Made by a program: the position numbers and the translations under genes. From contig CAVOXT010000001.1 of NCBI GenBank assembly GCA_963700495.1, forward strand, positions 372,001 to 436,000: 64,000 bases of DNA, in the 5' to 3' direction. Numbering within the stretch: the stretch's first letter is position 1; every line of letters begins with the position of its first letter. Below the pieces are notes generated by a model. That model was given only the letters and a program-made list of their open reading frames with translations. It was not told the DNA's origin and ran no database searches. This stretch comes from JACCTU01 sp963700495. Lineage in GTDB: Bacteria; Actinomycetota; Thermoleophilia; Gaiellales; Gaiellaceae. This document shows, piece by piece, positions 51,089 to 59,985 of this stretch.

Positions 51089-51450
51089 TGGACGACCGCG
51101 CGCGCTACATGATCAGCGTCGCCGCCGAGATCGTCGGCATGCACCCGCAGACGCTTCGCATCTACGAGCAGAAGGGGCTCGTGCGCCCGAAGCGGACCGC
51201 AGGGAACACCCGCCTCTACTCGGACGCCGACATCGAGCGGCTTCAGCTGATCCAGAAGCTTACGACCGAGCTGGGGCTCAACCTCGCGGGCGTCGAGCTC
51301 GTGCTCCGCCTCGAGGACGAGCTGAAGAAGGCGCACGTGCGGATCGACCGCCTGCAGCGCAAGCTCCAGGAAGAAGTTCAGAACGTGCACAAGCAGTACC
51401 GCCGCGACCTCGTGCTCTACCGCGAGTCGCGCGTACCGGAAAGGCGATGA
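51088..51450 (+). CDS. hspR: Heat-shock repressor HspR (MerR family)
   Basis: The 120-residue protein has a MerR-type winged helix ('YMISVAAEIVGMHPQTLRIYEQKGLVRPKRTAGNTRLYSDADIERLQLIQKL') followed by a coiled coil ('LRLEDELKKAHVRIDRLQRKLQEEV'). In Streptomyces HspR binds HAIR sites with DnaK as co-repressor and controls this very operon. The ATG overlaps the dnaJ stop by one base. Confidence 0.95.
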   Translation: MDDRARYMISVAAEIVGMHPQTLRIYEQKGLVRPKRTAGNTRLYSDADIERLQLIQKLTTELGLNLAGVELVLRLEDELKKAHVRIDRLQRKLQEEVQNVHKQYRRDLVLYRESRVPERR

Positions 51451-51454
51451 CCGA

Positions 51455-53932
51455 ATGGATTTCAACAAGCTGACCCTGAAGAGCCAGGAGGCCGTCGGGG
51501 CCGCGCAGGAGCTTGCGCGCCGGATGGGCAATCCCGAGCTCTACCCCGAGCACCTGCTGCTCGCGCTGCTCGACCAGGAGCTGCCGCAGCAGCTCGTGCC
51601 CGACGCCGCAGCACTGCGCGCGCAGGCGGAGACCGCGCTGCGTGGAAAGCCGGCGATCCAGGGCGCACAGCAGCAGCCGCAGGTCGGTGCCGCGTTCTCG
51701 AAGGTGCTCGACAAGGCCTTCGACGAGGCGCGCTCGCTCAACGACGACTACGTGTCGACCGAGCACCTGCTGCTCGCTCTCGACGTCGTTCCGCGCGAGG
51801 AGCTGCTGGCGAAGATCGCCGGCGTTCGCGGGGGCAGGCGGGTCACCTCGCAGGATCCCGAGGAGACCTACCAGGCGCTCGAGAAGTTCGGCCGCGACCT
51901 GACCCAGGCCGCCGAGGAGGGCAAGCTCGACCCGGTCATCGGCCGGGACGAGGAGATCCGCCGCGTGATCCAGGTCCTCTCCCGGCGCACGAAGAACAAC
52001 CCGGTGCTGATCGGCGATCCGGGGGTCGGCAAGACCGCGATCGTCGAGGGGCTCGCGCAGCGGATCGTCGCCGGCGACGTTCCCGAAGGGCTGAAGGGCA
52101 AGCGCGTCTGGGCGCTCGACATCGGGGCACTGCTCGCAGGGTCGAAGTACCGCGGCGAGTTCGAGGAGCGGCTCAAGGCGGTGCTCGAGGAGATCCGGAA
52201 CGCCGAAGGGCAGATCGTGCTCTTCATCGACGAGCTGCACACGATCGTCGGCGCGGGCGCGGCCGAGGGCGCGGTGGACGCGGCAAACCTGCTCAAGCCC
52301 ATGCTCTCGCGCGGCGAGCTGCGCGCTGTCGGAGCGACGACGCTCGACGAGTACCGCAAGCACATCGAGAAGGATGCCGCGCTCGAGCGGCGCTTCCAGC
52401 CGATCTTCGTCGGGGAGCCGTCGGTCACCGACACGATCGCGATCCTGCGCGGGCTGAAGGAGCGCTACGAGGCGCACCACGGCGTGCGCATCCGCGATGC
52501 GGCGCTCGTCGCCGCCGCGGTGCTCAGCGACCGCTACATCACCGACCGGCAGCTCCCCGACAAGGCGATCGACCTTGTCGACGAGGCCGCGTCGCGGCTG
52601 CGGATGGAGATCGACTCCTCGCCGCTCGAGCTCGACGAGGCCGAGCGCAAACGCCGCCAACTCGAGATCGAGTTGGCCGCGATGGGGAAGGAGTCTTCCG
52701 CAGTCCGCGAGCCGGTCGAGCGGGCGCTTGCCGAAGCCCGGGAGCGCGAGACCGAGCTGGCTGCACGCTGGTCGCGCGAGAAAGAGGCGCTCGATCGCGT
52801 CAAGGAGATCACGCAGAAGATCGACGAGCTCCGCATGGAGGCGGAGCGAGAAGAACGCCTTGGCAACCTGCAGCGAGTCGGCGAGATCCGCTACGGCGAG
52901 CTCCCCGCTCTCGAGCAGGAGCTGGAGAATCGGGCGCAGCCCGTTTCTCAACCGATGGTCAAGGAAGAGGTCGACGAGGACGACGTCGCGGAAGTCGTCG
53001 CGCGCTGGACGGGCATCCCGGTCTCACGGCTGCTCGAGGGCGAGACCGAGAAGCTGATCCACATGGAGGAGCGGCTCCACCAGCGCATCGTGGGCCAGCA
53101 CGCCGCGGTCGAGGCGGTCGCGAACGCGCTCCGGCGCGCGCGCACCGGCCTGCAGGACCCGAATCGTCCGATCGGCTCGTTCGTCTTCCTCGGCCCTACG
53201 GGCGTCGGCAAGACCGAGCTTGCACGCGCGCTCGCGGAGTTCATGTTCGACGACGAGCGCGCGATGGTGCGGCTCGACATGTCGGAGTACCAGGAGCGGC
53301 ACACCGTCGCGCGCCTGATCGGCGCGCCCCCCGGATACGTCGGCTACGAGGAGGGCGGCCAGCTGACCGAGGCGGTGCGGCGCCGTCCGTACTCGGTCGT
53401 CCTGCTCGACGAGATCGAGAAGGCGCACGCCGAGGTCTTCGACGTGCTCTTGCAGATCCTCGACGACGGCCGCCTCACCGACGGTCAGGGCCGCACGGTC
53501 GACTTCCGCAACGCCGTGATCATCATGACCTCGAACATCCGCAGCGCCGACGCGATGCGCGAGCACTTCCGGCCGGAGTTTCTGAACCGGATCGACGAGA
53601 TCGTCGTGTTCGAGCCGCTGACGCGCGATCAGCTCGGCGAGATCGTCGAGCTGCAGCTCGCGCGCCTGCGCGACCGGCTCGCCGAGCGCGGACTCTCGCT
53701 CGAGCTGACCGACGCTGCGAAGGAGGTCGTGGCCGAGGCCGGGTGGGACCCGACGTACGGTGCGCGGCCGCTCAAGCGGGCGCTCCAGCGTCTGGTCGAG
53801 AACCCACTCGCGCTCCGGCTGCTGGAGGGGGACTTCGTCGAAGGCGACACGGTGCGTGTCGACGCGCAGAACGGCGAGCTCGTGCTCGAACGCGCGGAGG
53901 CGGCGGCCGCAGCGCCTGCGGCCGCCGCCTGA
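51455..53932 (+). CDS. clpB: ATP-dependent disaggregase ClpB
   Basis: The 825-residue AAA+ protein has the N domain ('LTLKSQEAVGAAQELARR'), NBD1 Walker A 'IGDPGVGKTAIVEGLAQR' and B 'VLFIDELHTIVGAG', a coiled-coil M domain (about residues 390-500), and NBD2 Walker A 'FLGPTGVGKTELARALAEF' and B 'VVLLDEIEKAH', sensor 'NAVIIMTSNI'. The M domain is somewhat shorter than in E. coli ClpB. It rescues aggregates together with DnaK. Last gene of the operon, 4 bases after hspR; an Ala-rich tail follows the fold. Confidence 0.96.
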   Translation: MDFNKLTLKSQEAVGAAQELARRMGNPELYPEHLLLALLDQELPQQLVPDAAALRAQAETALRGKPAIQGAQQQPQVGAAFSKVLDKAFDEARSLNDDYVSTEHLLLALDVVPREELLAKIAGVRGGRRVTSQDPEETYQALEKFGRDLTQAAEEGKLDPVIGRDEEIRRVIQVLSRRTKNNPVLIGDPGVGKTAIVEGLAQRIVAGDVPEGLKGKRVWALDIGALLAGSKYRGEFEERLKAVLEEIRNAEGQIVLFIDELHTIVGAGAAEGAVDAANLLKPMLSRGELRAVGATTLDEYRKHIEKDAALERRFQPIFVGEPSVTDTIAILRGLKERYEAHHGVRIRDAALVAAAVLSDRYITDRQLPDKAIDLVDEAASRLRMEIDSSPLELDEAERKRRQLEIELAAMGKESSAVREPVERALAEARERETELAARWSREKEALDRVKEITQKIDELRMEAEREERLGNLQRVGEIRYGELPALEQELENRAQPVSQPMVKEEVDEDDVAEVVARWTGIPVSRLLEGETEKLIHMEERLHQRIVGQHAAVEAVANALRRARTGLQDPNRPIGSFVFLGPTGVGKTELARALAEFMFDDERAMVRLDMSEYQERHTVARLIGAPPGYVGYEEGGQLTEAVRRRPYSVVLLDEIEKAHAEVFDVLLQILDDGRLTDGQGRTVDFRNAVIIMTSNIRSADAMREHFRPEFLNRIDEIVVFEPLTRDQLGEIVELQLARLRDRLAERGLSLELTDAAKEVVAEAGWDPTYGARPLKRALQRLVENPLALRLLEGDFVEGDTVRVDAQNGELVLERAEAAAAAPAAAA

Positions 53933-53939
53933 GGTCGCG

Positions 53940-55364
53940 TTACCGCCGGCTTGGCGGAAGGTGTAGCGCCAGGAGCTGGCCGCCTTCGACCAGTTCCGGG
54001 TCGCTCTGGGTGAAGTGCGCCTGCACGTCGAGCAGGTACCAGCCCTCGCCGAGGAAGTCGGCCTCGATGATCCCCGAGGACTCCTCGTCCTGCGTGATGA
54101 AGTTCGGAGCGCCGGTCAGGAAGCGATCCGGGTCGTGCTGGGCGATCTCCGTGAGCGTGTCGCCCGCGATCGAGTAGCTCCAGAGCTTCCCGAGGCGCGC
54201 GTTGTTGCCGACGTCCTCCTGGATCAGGACCCGGCCGTTGTCGTCGACGGTCAGGTTGTCCAGCATCTCCTGCCCTTCGGTCCCGTCGAGCAGCATGTCG
54301 ATCGTCCCCCCGAACTTCGGGTTGATCAGGTTCAACGGGTTGAAGTTGAGTCGCCAGAGCCGGCTGGTGCCGCCGAAGCTCGCGGTCGTGACCCAGTAGA
54401 AGTCGCGTGCGTCGCGCGGGTTCCACTGGCCGTCCTCCGGCCGGTTGAAGTCGGTCACGCCCGCGAGACGTCCCTCGGCCTCGATCTGCGCCCCCGTCTT
54501 CAGCTGCGCGTCCTTGATCTCCACGAGCTCGAACTTCGTGCCCGACGGGATCCCCGCGGCGGGCTCGACGGGATAGCCGACGACCTTGATCCCGTACAGC
54601 TTCCCGCCGACGAGCCCGGCCCGCTCGACCGGGTTCCCGGAACGTCGCTTGTCGCCGATGTAGACGTAGACCTGTCCGGGCGTCGTGTCGTCGAGCGAGA
54701 CGACGACCGTCTTGTCGAACGTGAACGGGTTCGCGACGAGGTTCTCCCAGCTCGCATTCCCGAGATAGCCCAGCTCCCAGCTCGTGCCGGTCAGGTCGTG
54801 GGCGAACGGACGCCCTTCGACGCCGCTCTCCTCGCCACTCAGGAAGAGCCGCCCTGGGTAGCCCTTGTGGGTGAACGAGTTGTAGAAGGCGCTCTGTGCC
54901 GCCAGGTTCGCGGAGCACAGGCGCGCAAGCGCGATCCCCTTCGCGGCCGGCGCGTACGCCGTTCCGGTCCAGAGCGCGATCTGCTGGATCAAGTCCTGAC
55001 CCTTGAGCACGCGCAGCGATCGCTTGTCGATCGTCCACTTCGAGACGAAGGCGCCGTTCGCGCCGTGCGCGCGGGTCGTGCCTCGCCCGGCCGGGATCTC
55101 GTGGTTGGCGAGCAGCGTGAACGTGCCGTTGCCGTTGTCGAACGCTCCCAGTCCGTCCGGGATCCCAACGAGCCGGTAGTCGCCGACGGAATCGCCGACG
55201 GTCAGGATCGACTTCGTCGTCACTCCGGTCGCAGTGGGAACGACATACGGCGACGCCGAGCTGCTCGGCCCGGTGAACGTCGTGCCGAGCGCCGCTGCAG
55301 CCGCGACGGCACCCATGGTGGCCAGTGCCGCAACGATGCCGATCCGTCGTGTTCGGTTTCGCAT
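53940..55364 (-). CDS. PhoX/DUF839 family secreted phosphatase-like protein
   Basis: The 474-residue protein starts with a signal peptide (MRNRTRRIGIVAALATMGAVAAAAALG). It has DUF839 propeller motifs 'LVGIPDGLGAFDNGNGTFTLLANHEIP', 'FLSGEESGVEGRPFAHD', 'RPEDGQWNPRDARDFYWVTTAS' and 'LTVDDNGRVLIQEDVGN'. Members such as PhoX are calcium/iron-dependent alkaline phosphatases, but this shorter branch is not characterised. GGGGAGGG precedes ATG 55364. Convergent with clpB 7 bases away. Confidence 0.8.
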   Translation of the reverse strand: MRNRTRRIGIVAALATMGAVAAAAALGTTFTGPSSSASPYVVPTATGVTTKSILTVGDSVGDYRLVGIPDGLGAFDNGNGTFTLLANHEIPAGRGTTRAHGANGAFVSKWTIDKRSLRVLKGQDLIQQIALWTGTAYAPAAKGIALARLCSANLAAQSAFYNSFTHKGYPGRLFLSGEESGVEGRPFAHDLTGTSWELGYLGNASWENLVANPFTFDKTVVVSLDDTTPGQVYVYIGDKRRSGNPVERAGLVGGKLYGIKVVGYPVEPAAGIPSGTKFELVEIKDAQLKTGAQIEAEGRLAGVTDFNRPEDGQWNPRDARDFYWVTTASFGGTSRLWRLNFNPLNLINPKFGGTIDMLLDGTEGQEMLDNLTVDDNGRVLIQEDVGNNARLGKLWSYSIAGDTLTEIAQHDPDRFLTGAPNFITQDEESSGIIEADFLGEGWYLLDVQAHFTQSDPELVEGGQLLALHLPPSRR

Positions 55365-55463
55365 TCCCTCCCCTTCCTCGCTTCTGACGGGTGTTACGCG
55401 TGGGATCTTCCGGAGTGGTCAGGGCGCCGTGGGCCTCGGAGAGGTGACGGTTCGGTGACCAGG

Positions 55464-55469
55464 TAGCGT
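55464..55469 (+). promoter_or_regulatory. -10 box, leaderless start
   Basis: TAGCGT lies 10 bases before ATG 55480; no Shine-Dalgarno. Confidence 0.4.
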
Positions 55470-55479
55470 CCCTCACGTC

Positions 55480-57400
55480 ATGCGCGTCCTCGTGATCGGG
55501 ACAGGCGGCGTCGGAGCCGCCGTCGCAGCCGTGGCGCAGCGGCGTTCCTTCTTCGAGCGGATGGTGTTCGCAGACGTCGACCCGGAACGCGCCAAGGCCG
55601 TCGTCGCGAAAACGGGCGAGCCGGACCGCTTCGGGGCTGAGCGCGTCGACGCCTCGAAAGCTGCGTCGGTCGCCGCGCTCGCGCGCAAGGTCAAGGCCGA
55701 CGTGATCCTCAACGCCGTCGACCCTCGCTTCAACCCGCCGATCTTCGCCGCCGCCTTCGAGGCTCGGTGCACGTATCTCGACATGGCGATGACGCTCTCT
55801 CGGCCGCATCCCAAGCGGCCGTACAAGGAGGTGGGGGTGAAGCTCGGCGACAAGCAGTTCGCCGAAGCCGAGCGCTGGGAACAGGCCGGGCTGCTCGCGC
55901 TCGTCGGGATCGGCGTCGAGCCGGGCCTCTCGGACGTCTTCGCACGGTACGCCGCCGATCACCTCTTCAGCGAGATCGACGAGGTGGCGGTTCGGGACGG
56001 TGCGAACCTCGTCGTCGAGGGCTACGCGTTCGCGCCGACGTTCTCGATCTGGACGACGATCGAGGAGTGCCTCAACCCGCCGGTCATCTGGGAGCGGGAG
56101 CGCGGTTGGTACACGACGAGGCCGTTCTCGGAGCCCGGAGGTATTCGAGTTCCCGGAGGGGATCGGCCCGGTCGAGTGCGTGAACGTCGAGCACGAGGAG
56201 GTGCTGCTCGTCCCGCGCTGGGTCGACTGCAACCGCGTCACGTTCAAGTACGGGCTCGGCGACGAGTTCATCAACGTCCTGCGCACGCTGCACCTCGTCG
56301 GGCTCGACTCCACGAAGAAGGTGCGGGTCGGCGACGTGGAGGTGGCCCCGCGCGACGTCGTCGCTGCGAGCCTGCCGAACCCGGCCGAGCTCGGCGACCG
56401 GATGACGGGGAAGACCTGCGCCGGCACGTACGTCACGGGCACAGGCAAGGACGGGAAGCCGCGCGCCGTCTACCTCTACCACGTCGCCGACAACGAGCGA
56501 ACGATGCGCGAATACGGGCACCAGGCGGTCGTGTTGCAGACCGCGCTCAACCCGGTCGTCGCGCTCGAGCTGCTCTCGACCGGCGCCTGGAAGGGGGCCG
56601 GCGTGCTCGGGCCGGAGGCGTTCGACGCGGTTCCGTTCCTCGATCTGCTCGCCGAGTACGGCGAAGCGACTGGATTGGACGAGCGAGGGGCGGCCCCACC
56701 TCCACCGCCTCCCCCTCCGCCGCCGGTGGTGAAGCCGCTGGTCGGGGCGATGGTCGTGACTGCAGGGAACATCGACCCGCAACTACTTAGGGATGCGGGA
56801 GTGACCCACGTCGCGGTCGAGCTCACGGACGCGAACATCGGCGACTTCGCCACTCCCCGGTGGTCAGGGTTCACGCGCGGTGGGTTCGTCGTCAGCCGCG
56901 GCAAGCCCGTGGTCGAGGCACAGGTCGCCGCACATCAGGCCGCCCAGTTGTCGCTCGAGTTTCTCGTTTTCGACACCGAGAGTCACAAGGCGGACATGGG
57001 CGGGGTGATGGAGTGGACGGAGACGCTCTACGCGGAGGTGCGGAGCACGCTCGGCGCGGCGTTCCCGTTGTTCAACGTCACCTTCGGCATCCACTCGTCC
57101 CCCGCCGTCGTCAACCACGAAGCGTTCAGGAAGCACGACGTCGTCCCGATCTGGGAGGCGTACGACGGAGACGGGAGGACGCTCGGCGTGCAGGAGACGG
57201 TCGCCAAGGCGAACGGCGAAGGCTGGGTTCCCGTCCAGGTCGCCGTCGGGGACAAGAGCCTCTCGCCCGATGCGTCGGTGCTCCACGCCCGCGCTCCGGG
57301 CTCCGTCAGCGGCGTGTGGTTGTGGGCTCCCGAGAACGGTCAGGCGCAGGAGGATCTGCGCGCGGGGGCGGCCGCGAAGCTCAAGGCCGCGCTCGGCTGA
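55480..57400 (+). pseudogene. Saccharopine dehydrogenase-like enzyme with Pro linker and extra C-terminal domain, frameshifted
   Basis: The first frame has the Rossmann start 'MRVLVIGTGGVGAAVAAVAQRR', 'FADVDPERAKAV', 'DVILNAVDPRFNPPIFAAAF', 'TYLDMAM' and 'GIGVEPGLSDVFARYAADHLF', typical of saccharopine-dehydrogenase/carboxyspermidine-type reductases. One extra C near 56133 shifts the frame; correcting it gives 'RPFSEPEVFEFPEGIGPVE'. The reductase ends at 'FLDLLAEYGEATGLDERG', as homologues do. Instead of a stop, about ten prolines (near 56698-56730) lead to a 215-residue domain ('VGAMVVTAGNIDPQLLRDAGVTHVAVELT', 'LEFLVFDTESHKADMGG', 'DVVPIWEAYDGD', 'VSGVWLWAPENG') with a barrel-like strand pattern. 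That domain I do not recognise. Such a fusion is unusual. Confidence 0.75.
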
Positions 57401-57415
57401 GCGACGCGAGTGCCG

Positions 57416-57790
57416 TCAGTCGGGGTCCGGAAAGAACTCCGCGCCGGCCTGCTCCGGCGGCGCACCGACGATGAAGATCATCGCCTCGTCCGGTCCGTTG
57501 TTCCGGATCTGCAGCACCGTCCTCGGCTGAACGACGACCACCGAGCCCGGCGACAGATCGACGCGCTCCGGAGGGTCGCCGAGCAGGATCGACGGCGTCC
57601 CGGCGATCACGACGAACGTCTCCTCCTGGACGTTGTCCGCGTGACGCCTGCCCTTTGCACCGGGCGGATACGTCCAGACGTTCGCGCGGGCCTGTGTCAT
57701 CGCGTCCGAGAGGCTTGCGATCCGGCGCCCCGACCCGTCGTCGCGGTCAACCCAGACGTGCTCTTCCGCGAGAAAGACCGTGTAGCCCAC
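57416..57790 (-). CDS. Cupin-domain protein
   Basis: The 124-residue protein has cupin motifs: 'ANVWTYPPGAKGRRHADNVQEETFVVIAG' (G-x-x-x-x-x-H..E type, with the first histidines replaced in part) and 'VDLSPGSVVVVQPRTVLQIRNNGPDEAMIFIVG'. GTG 57790 has AAGGA 7 bases upstream. The ligand is unknown; only part of the usual metal-binding His/Glu set is present. Confidence 0.8.
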   Translation of the reverse strand: MGYTVFLAEEHVWVDRDDGSGRRIASLSDAMTQARANVWTYPPGAKGRRHADNVQEETFVVIAGTPSILLGDPPERVDLSPGSVVVVQPRTVLQIRNNGPDEAMIFIVGAPPEQAGAEFFPDPD

Positions 57791-57811
57791 ATGGGGATCC
57801 TTGCACGCCGG

Positions 57812-57817
57812 TAGCGT
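57812..57817 (+). promoter_or_regulatory. -10 box, leaderless start
   Basis: TAGCGT lies 8 bases before GTG 57826, in the 35-base gap between divergent genes. Confidence 0.45.
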
Positions 57818-57825
57818 CCCGCGGC

Positions 57826-58482
57826 GTGCCACCCCTCCCCCCGCCGCTTCCGCCGGCCGAGAGAACCGTCGGGCAACTCGTCGCGGAGTCGCTGCGGCTC
57901 TACGGCCGCCGCTTCTGGCCGTCGCTCGCGCTCGGAGTCCCGCCGTCTCTGCTCAACCTGCTCGCGCGGACAGTCGACGGAAAGCTCCTGCTGGTCGTGG
58001 TTCCGGTCGCCGGCGGAGTGCTTCTCAGCGCCTCGTATCTCGGCGCGGTCGCGCTGGCATCGGGGCGGTCGGTCCGGATCGCAGCGCCGATCGGTGCGGG
58101 TGTGCTCGTCTTTCTGCCGTTTCCGTTCCTGACGGCGTTCTTCGTCCTGCCCGGGTTGGTCTGGCTCGCGGCGCTCGGCCTCGTCGTGCCCGTGCTCGCA
58201 CTCGAGGAGATCGGGTTCGGGACGGCCTTCCTCCGGGCCTACAAGCTGGCGCGCGCCGACTTCGTGCACGCGCTCGGGTCGCTTGCGACGCTGGCGATCC
58301 TCGTCTTCCTGACTCAGAGCCTTCTGTTCTTCGTCCTCCGAGGCACCGGCGACCAGACGCTCGCGATCGCGTCGTTCATCGCCAGCCTCGTCGTCTCGCC
58401 GCTCCTCTTCCTCGGAGCGGCGCTCCTTTACTTCGACCAGGAGGCGCGGGAAGATTCCGAGCACGTACAACGAACGCAGTAG
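57826..58482 (+). CDS. Polytopic membrane protein, unknown function
   Basis: The 218-residue protein has a Pro-rich start then 'TVGQLVAESLRLYGRRFWPSLALGVPPSLLNLL' and five or six helices, including 'ALEEIGFGTAFLRAYKLARADFVHALG'. This layout recalls glycerophosphoryl-diester-phosphodiesterase membrane-domain-like (DUF7544/YciC-type) proteins, but I cannot name it. It overlaps the coding region of the following PPOX protein if that begins near 58454. Confidence 0.65.
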   Translation: MPPLPPPLPPAERTVGQLVAESLRLYGRRFWPSLALGVPPSLLNLLARTVDGKLLLVVVPVAGGVLLSASYLGAVALASGRSVRIAAPIGAGVLVFLPFPFLTAFFVLPGLVWLAALGLVVPVLALEEIGFGTAFLRAYKLARADFVHALGSLATLAILVFLTQSLLFFVLRGTGDQTLAIASFIASLVVSPLLFLGAALLYFDQEAREDSEHVQRTQ

Positions 58483-58540
58483 AGAGCTTCAGGACCGCTT
58501 CGATACGCGGCGGCTCGCCGACCGTCTCGAGGAGAAGACG

Positions 58541-59071
58541 GTGCGCGACCACATCCGCGATGACGACCGCGCGTTCATCGAGGCCCGCGACATGTTCTTC
58601 CTCGCGACCGCCGACGCCGAGGGACACCCGCAGTGCTCCTACAAGGGCGGCGAGCCGGGGTTCGTGCGCGTGCTCGACGAGCAGACGATCGCCTTTCCGA
58701 ACTACGACGGGAACGGGATGTACCTCTCGATGGGGAACGCGCTCGTCAACCCGCACGTGGGGCTGCTCTTCATCGACTTCGAGAACCGCAAGCGGATGCG
58801 GCTGAACGGCGTGGCGTCCGTCGACCTCGACGATCCCCTGCGCGAGGAGTGGCCCGAAGCCCAGTTCGTCGTCCGCGTGCGCGCGACGGAGGTCTTCCCG
58901 AACTGTCCGCGCTACATCCACGAATACCGCCTCGTGCAGAGATCCCGGTTTGTCCCGAAGGCGGAGTGCGAGACCCCGGTGCCGGCGTGGAAGCGAAGCG
59001 AGTGGGCCTACGACGCGCTGCCTGCCGACGATCCGGCCAACGATCCGTCACGCGAGGTGATCCCGCGTTAG
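58541..59071 (+). CDS. Pyridoxamine 5'-phosphate oxidase-family protein
   Basis: The FMN-binding split-barrel protein has 'RAFIEARDMFFLATADAEGHPQCSYKGGEPGFVRVLD', 'NYDGNGMYLSMGNALVNPHVGLLFIDFENRKRMRLNG' and 'FPNCPRYIHEYRLV'. These match PPOX-type flavoproteins rather than true PdxH. GTG 58541 has GAGGAG upstream. However, the same frame upstream to about 58454 encodes 'RELQDRFDTRRLADRLEE', which looks like the family's N-terminus. The true start may therefore be a non-standard codon (ATT 58454) within the previous gene, or the start was altered by an error. Confidence 0.85.
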   Translation: MRDHIRDDDRAFIEARDMFFLATADAEGHPQCSYKGGEPGFVRVLDEQTIAFPNYDGNGMYLSMGNALVNPHVGLLFIDFENRKRMRLNGVASVDLDDPLREEWPEAQFVVRVRATEVFPNCPRYIHEYRLVQRSRFVPKAECETPVPAWKRSEWAYDALPADDPANDPSREVIPR

Positions 59072-59074
59072 GGT
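59069..59074 (+). promoter_or_regulatory. -10 box of the GYD gene
   Basis: TAGGGT lies 6 bases before ATG 59081. Its TAG is also the stop codon of the PPOX gene. Confidence 0.45.
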
Positions 59075-59080
59075 CAGCGC

Positions 59081-59365
59081 ATGGCGATCTACATCCTTCT
59101 TTCACGGCTCAGCACGCAGGGCGTCCAGACGCTCAAGTCGAACCCCGACCGGCTCCGCGAGGTGAACAAGGACGTCGAGGAGCTCGGTGCGAAGGTCCTG
59201 CACCAGTGGGCGACGCTCGGCGAATGGGACTTCGTCAACGTCGTCGACGCGCCGGACATCCAGACGATCGCGCGCGTCAGCGTCGCGCTCGGCGCCCGAG
59301 GGTCGACGAAGATCGAGACGCTCCCCGCGCTCTCGATCGACGAGCTACTCGCGGCGCTGGAGTAG
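59081..59365 (+). CDS. GYD-domain protein
   Basis: The 94-residue protein starts 'MAIYILLSRLSTQGVQTLKSNPDRL' and has 'GAKVLHQWATLGEWDFVNVVDAPD' and 'GSTKIETLPALSIDELLAAL', the GYD dimeric alpha/beta fold. No enzymatic role is known. ATG 59081 is leaderless by the box at 59069-59074. Confidence 0.9.
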   Translation: MAIYILLSRLSTQGVQTLKSNPDRLREVNKDVEELGAKVLHQWATLGEWDFVNVVDAPDIQTIARVSVALGARGSTKIETLPALSIDELLAALE

Positions 59366-59367
59366 CG

Positions 59368-59985
59368 CTAGAGGAGACGATTTCCGGCCGCGTCGAACGC
59401 TTCGACGCGCGCGTTCGCCGCGGGCGACGCGGGGTACAAGTCGGCGAACATCGAGAACACCATCGTGTCGCGCGGCCGGTCGGCTGCGTCGCGGATCCGC
59501 CCCCGCAGCGTCGCCTCGTGGACGTAGCCGACGCGGCTCGGCACGGCAACGCTTCGGGTGTTCTCGGGATCGACGCGGATCACGATGCGCTCGAGTCCTT
59601 CCAGCTCGAAGCCGACGCGCGTCAGCGCCGCGACCGCCTCGGTGACGTAGCCCCGGCCCTCGGCGTCCGCGCGGATCCAGTAGCCGATCTCGCGTGCGTG
59701 AGGACCCGGACGCGTGTGCAACCCGGTCCCGCCGAGAACTCGGCTCTCGTCCGCCGCGAAGATCCCGTAGATGAAGTCCTCGCCGAGGTCGAAGTTGCCG
59801 CGGAAGCGCCGCAGCAGCGTGACCTTCTCCTCGAGCGTCTGCGGCTCGGCGTGCGCCCACGGCATCCAGGGGCGGAGATGGTCCAGGCTCGCATCGATCG
59901 CCTCTTTGAGGGCTGCCGCGTCAGTCGGATTCCAGCAGCGAATGACGAGGCGTTCGGTGACGATCCGGTACGCAGGCCCGCTCAT
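59368..59985 (-). CDS. GNAT-family N-acetyltransferase (RimJ/RimL type)
   Basis: The 205-residue protein starts 'YRIVTERLVIRCWNPTDAAALKEAID' and has the acetyl-CoA motif 'REIGYWIRADAEGRGYVTEAVAALTRVGFE' followed by 'RIVIRVDPENTRSVAVPSRVGYVHEATLRG', typical of RimJ/RimL enzymes. The ATG overlaps the psuG stop as ATGA, so it is co-translated with the pseudouridine genes. The substrate is not known. Confidence 0.88.
   Translation of the reverse strand: MSGPAYRIVTERLVIRCWNPTDAAALKEAIDASLDHLRPWMPWAHAEPQTLEEKVTLLRRFRGNFDLGEDFIYGIFAADESRVLGGTGLHTRPGPHAREIGYWIRADAEGRGYVTEAVAALTRVGFELEGLERIVIRVDPENTRSVAVPSRVGYVHEATLRGRIRDAADRPRDTMVFSMFADLYPASPAANARVEAFDAAGNRLL

Noticed and set aside
53629..56448. 939-residue minus-strand frame across clpB, PhoX and the dehydrogenase
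   Set aside because: It is the out-of-frame shadow of clpB, PhoX and the dehydrogenase; no start signal and no motif.
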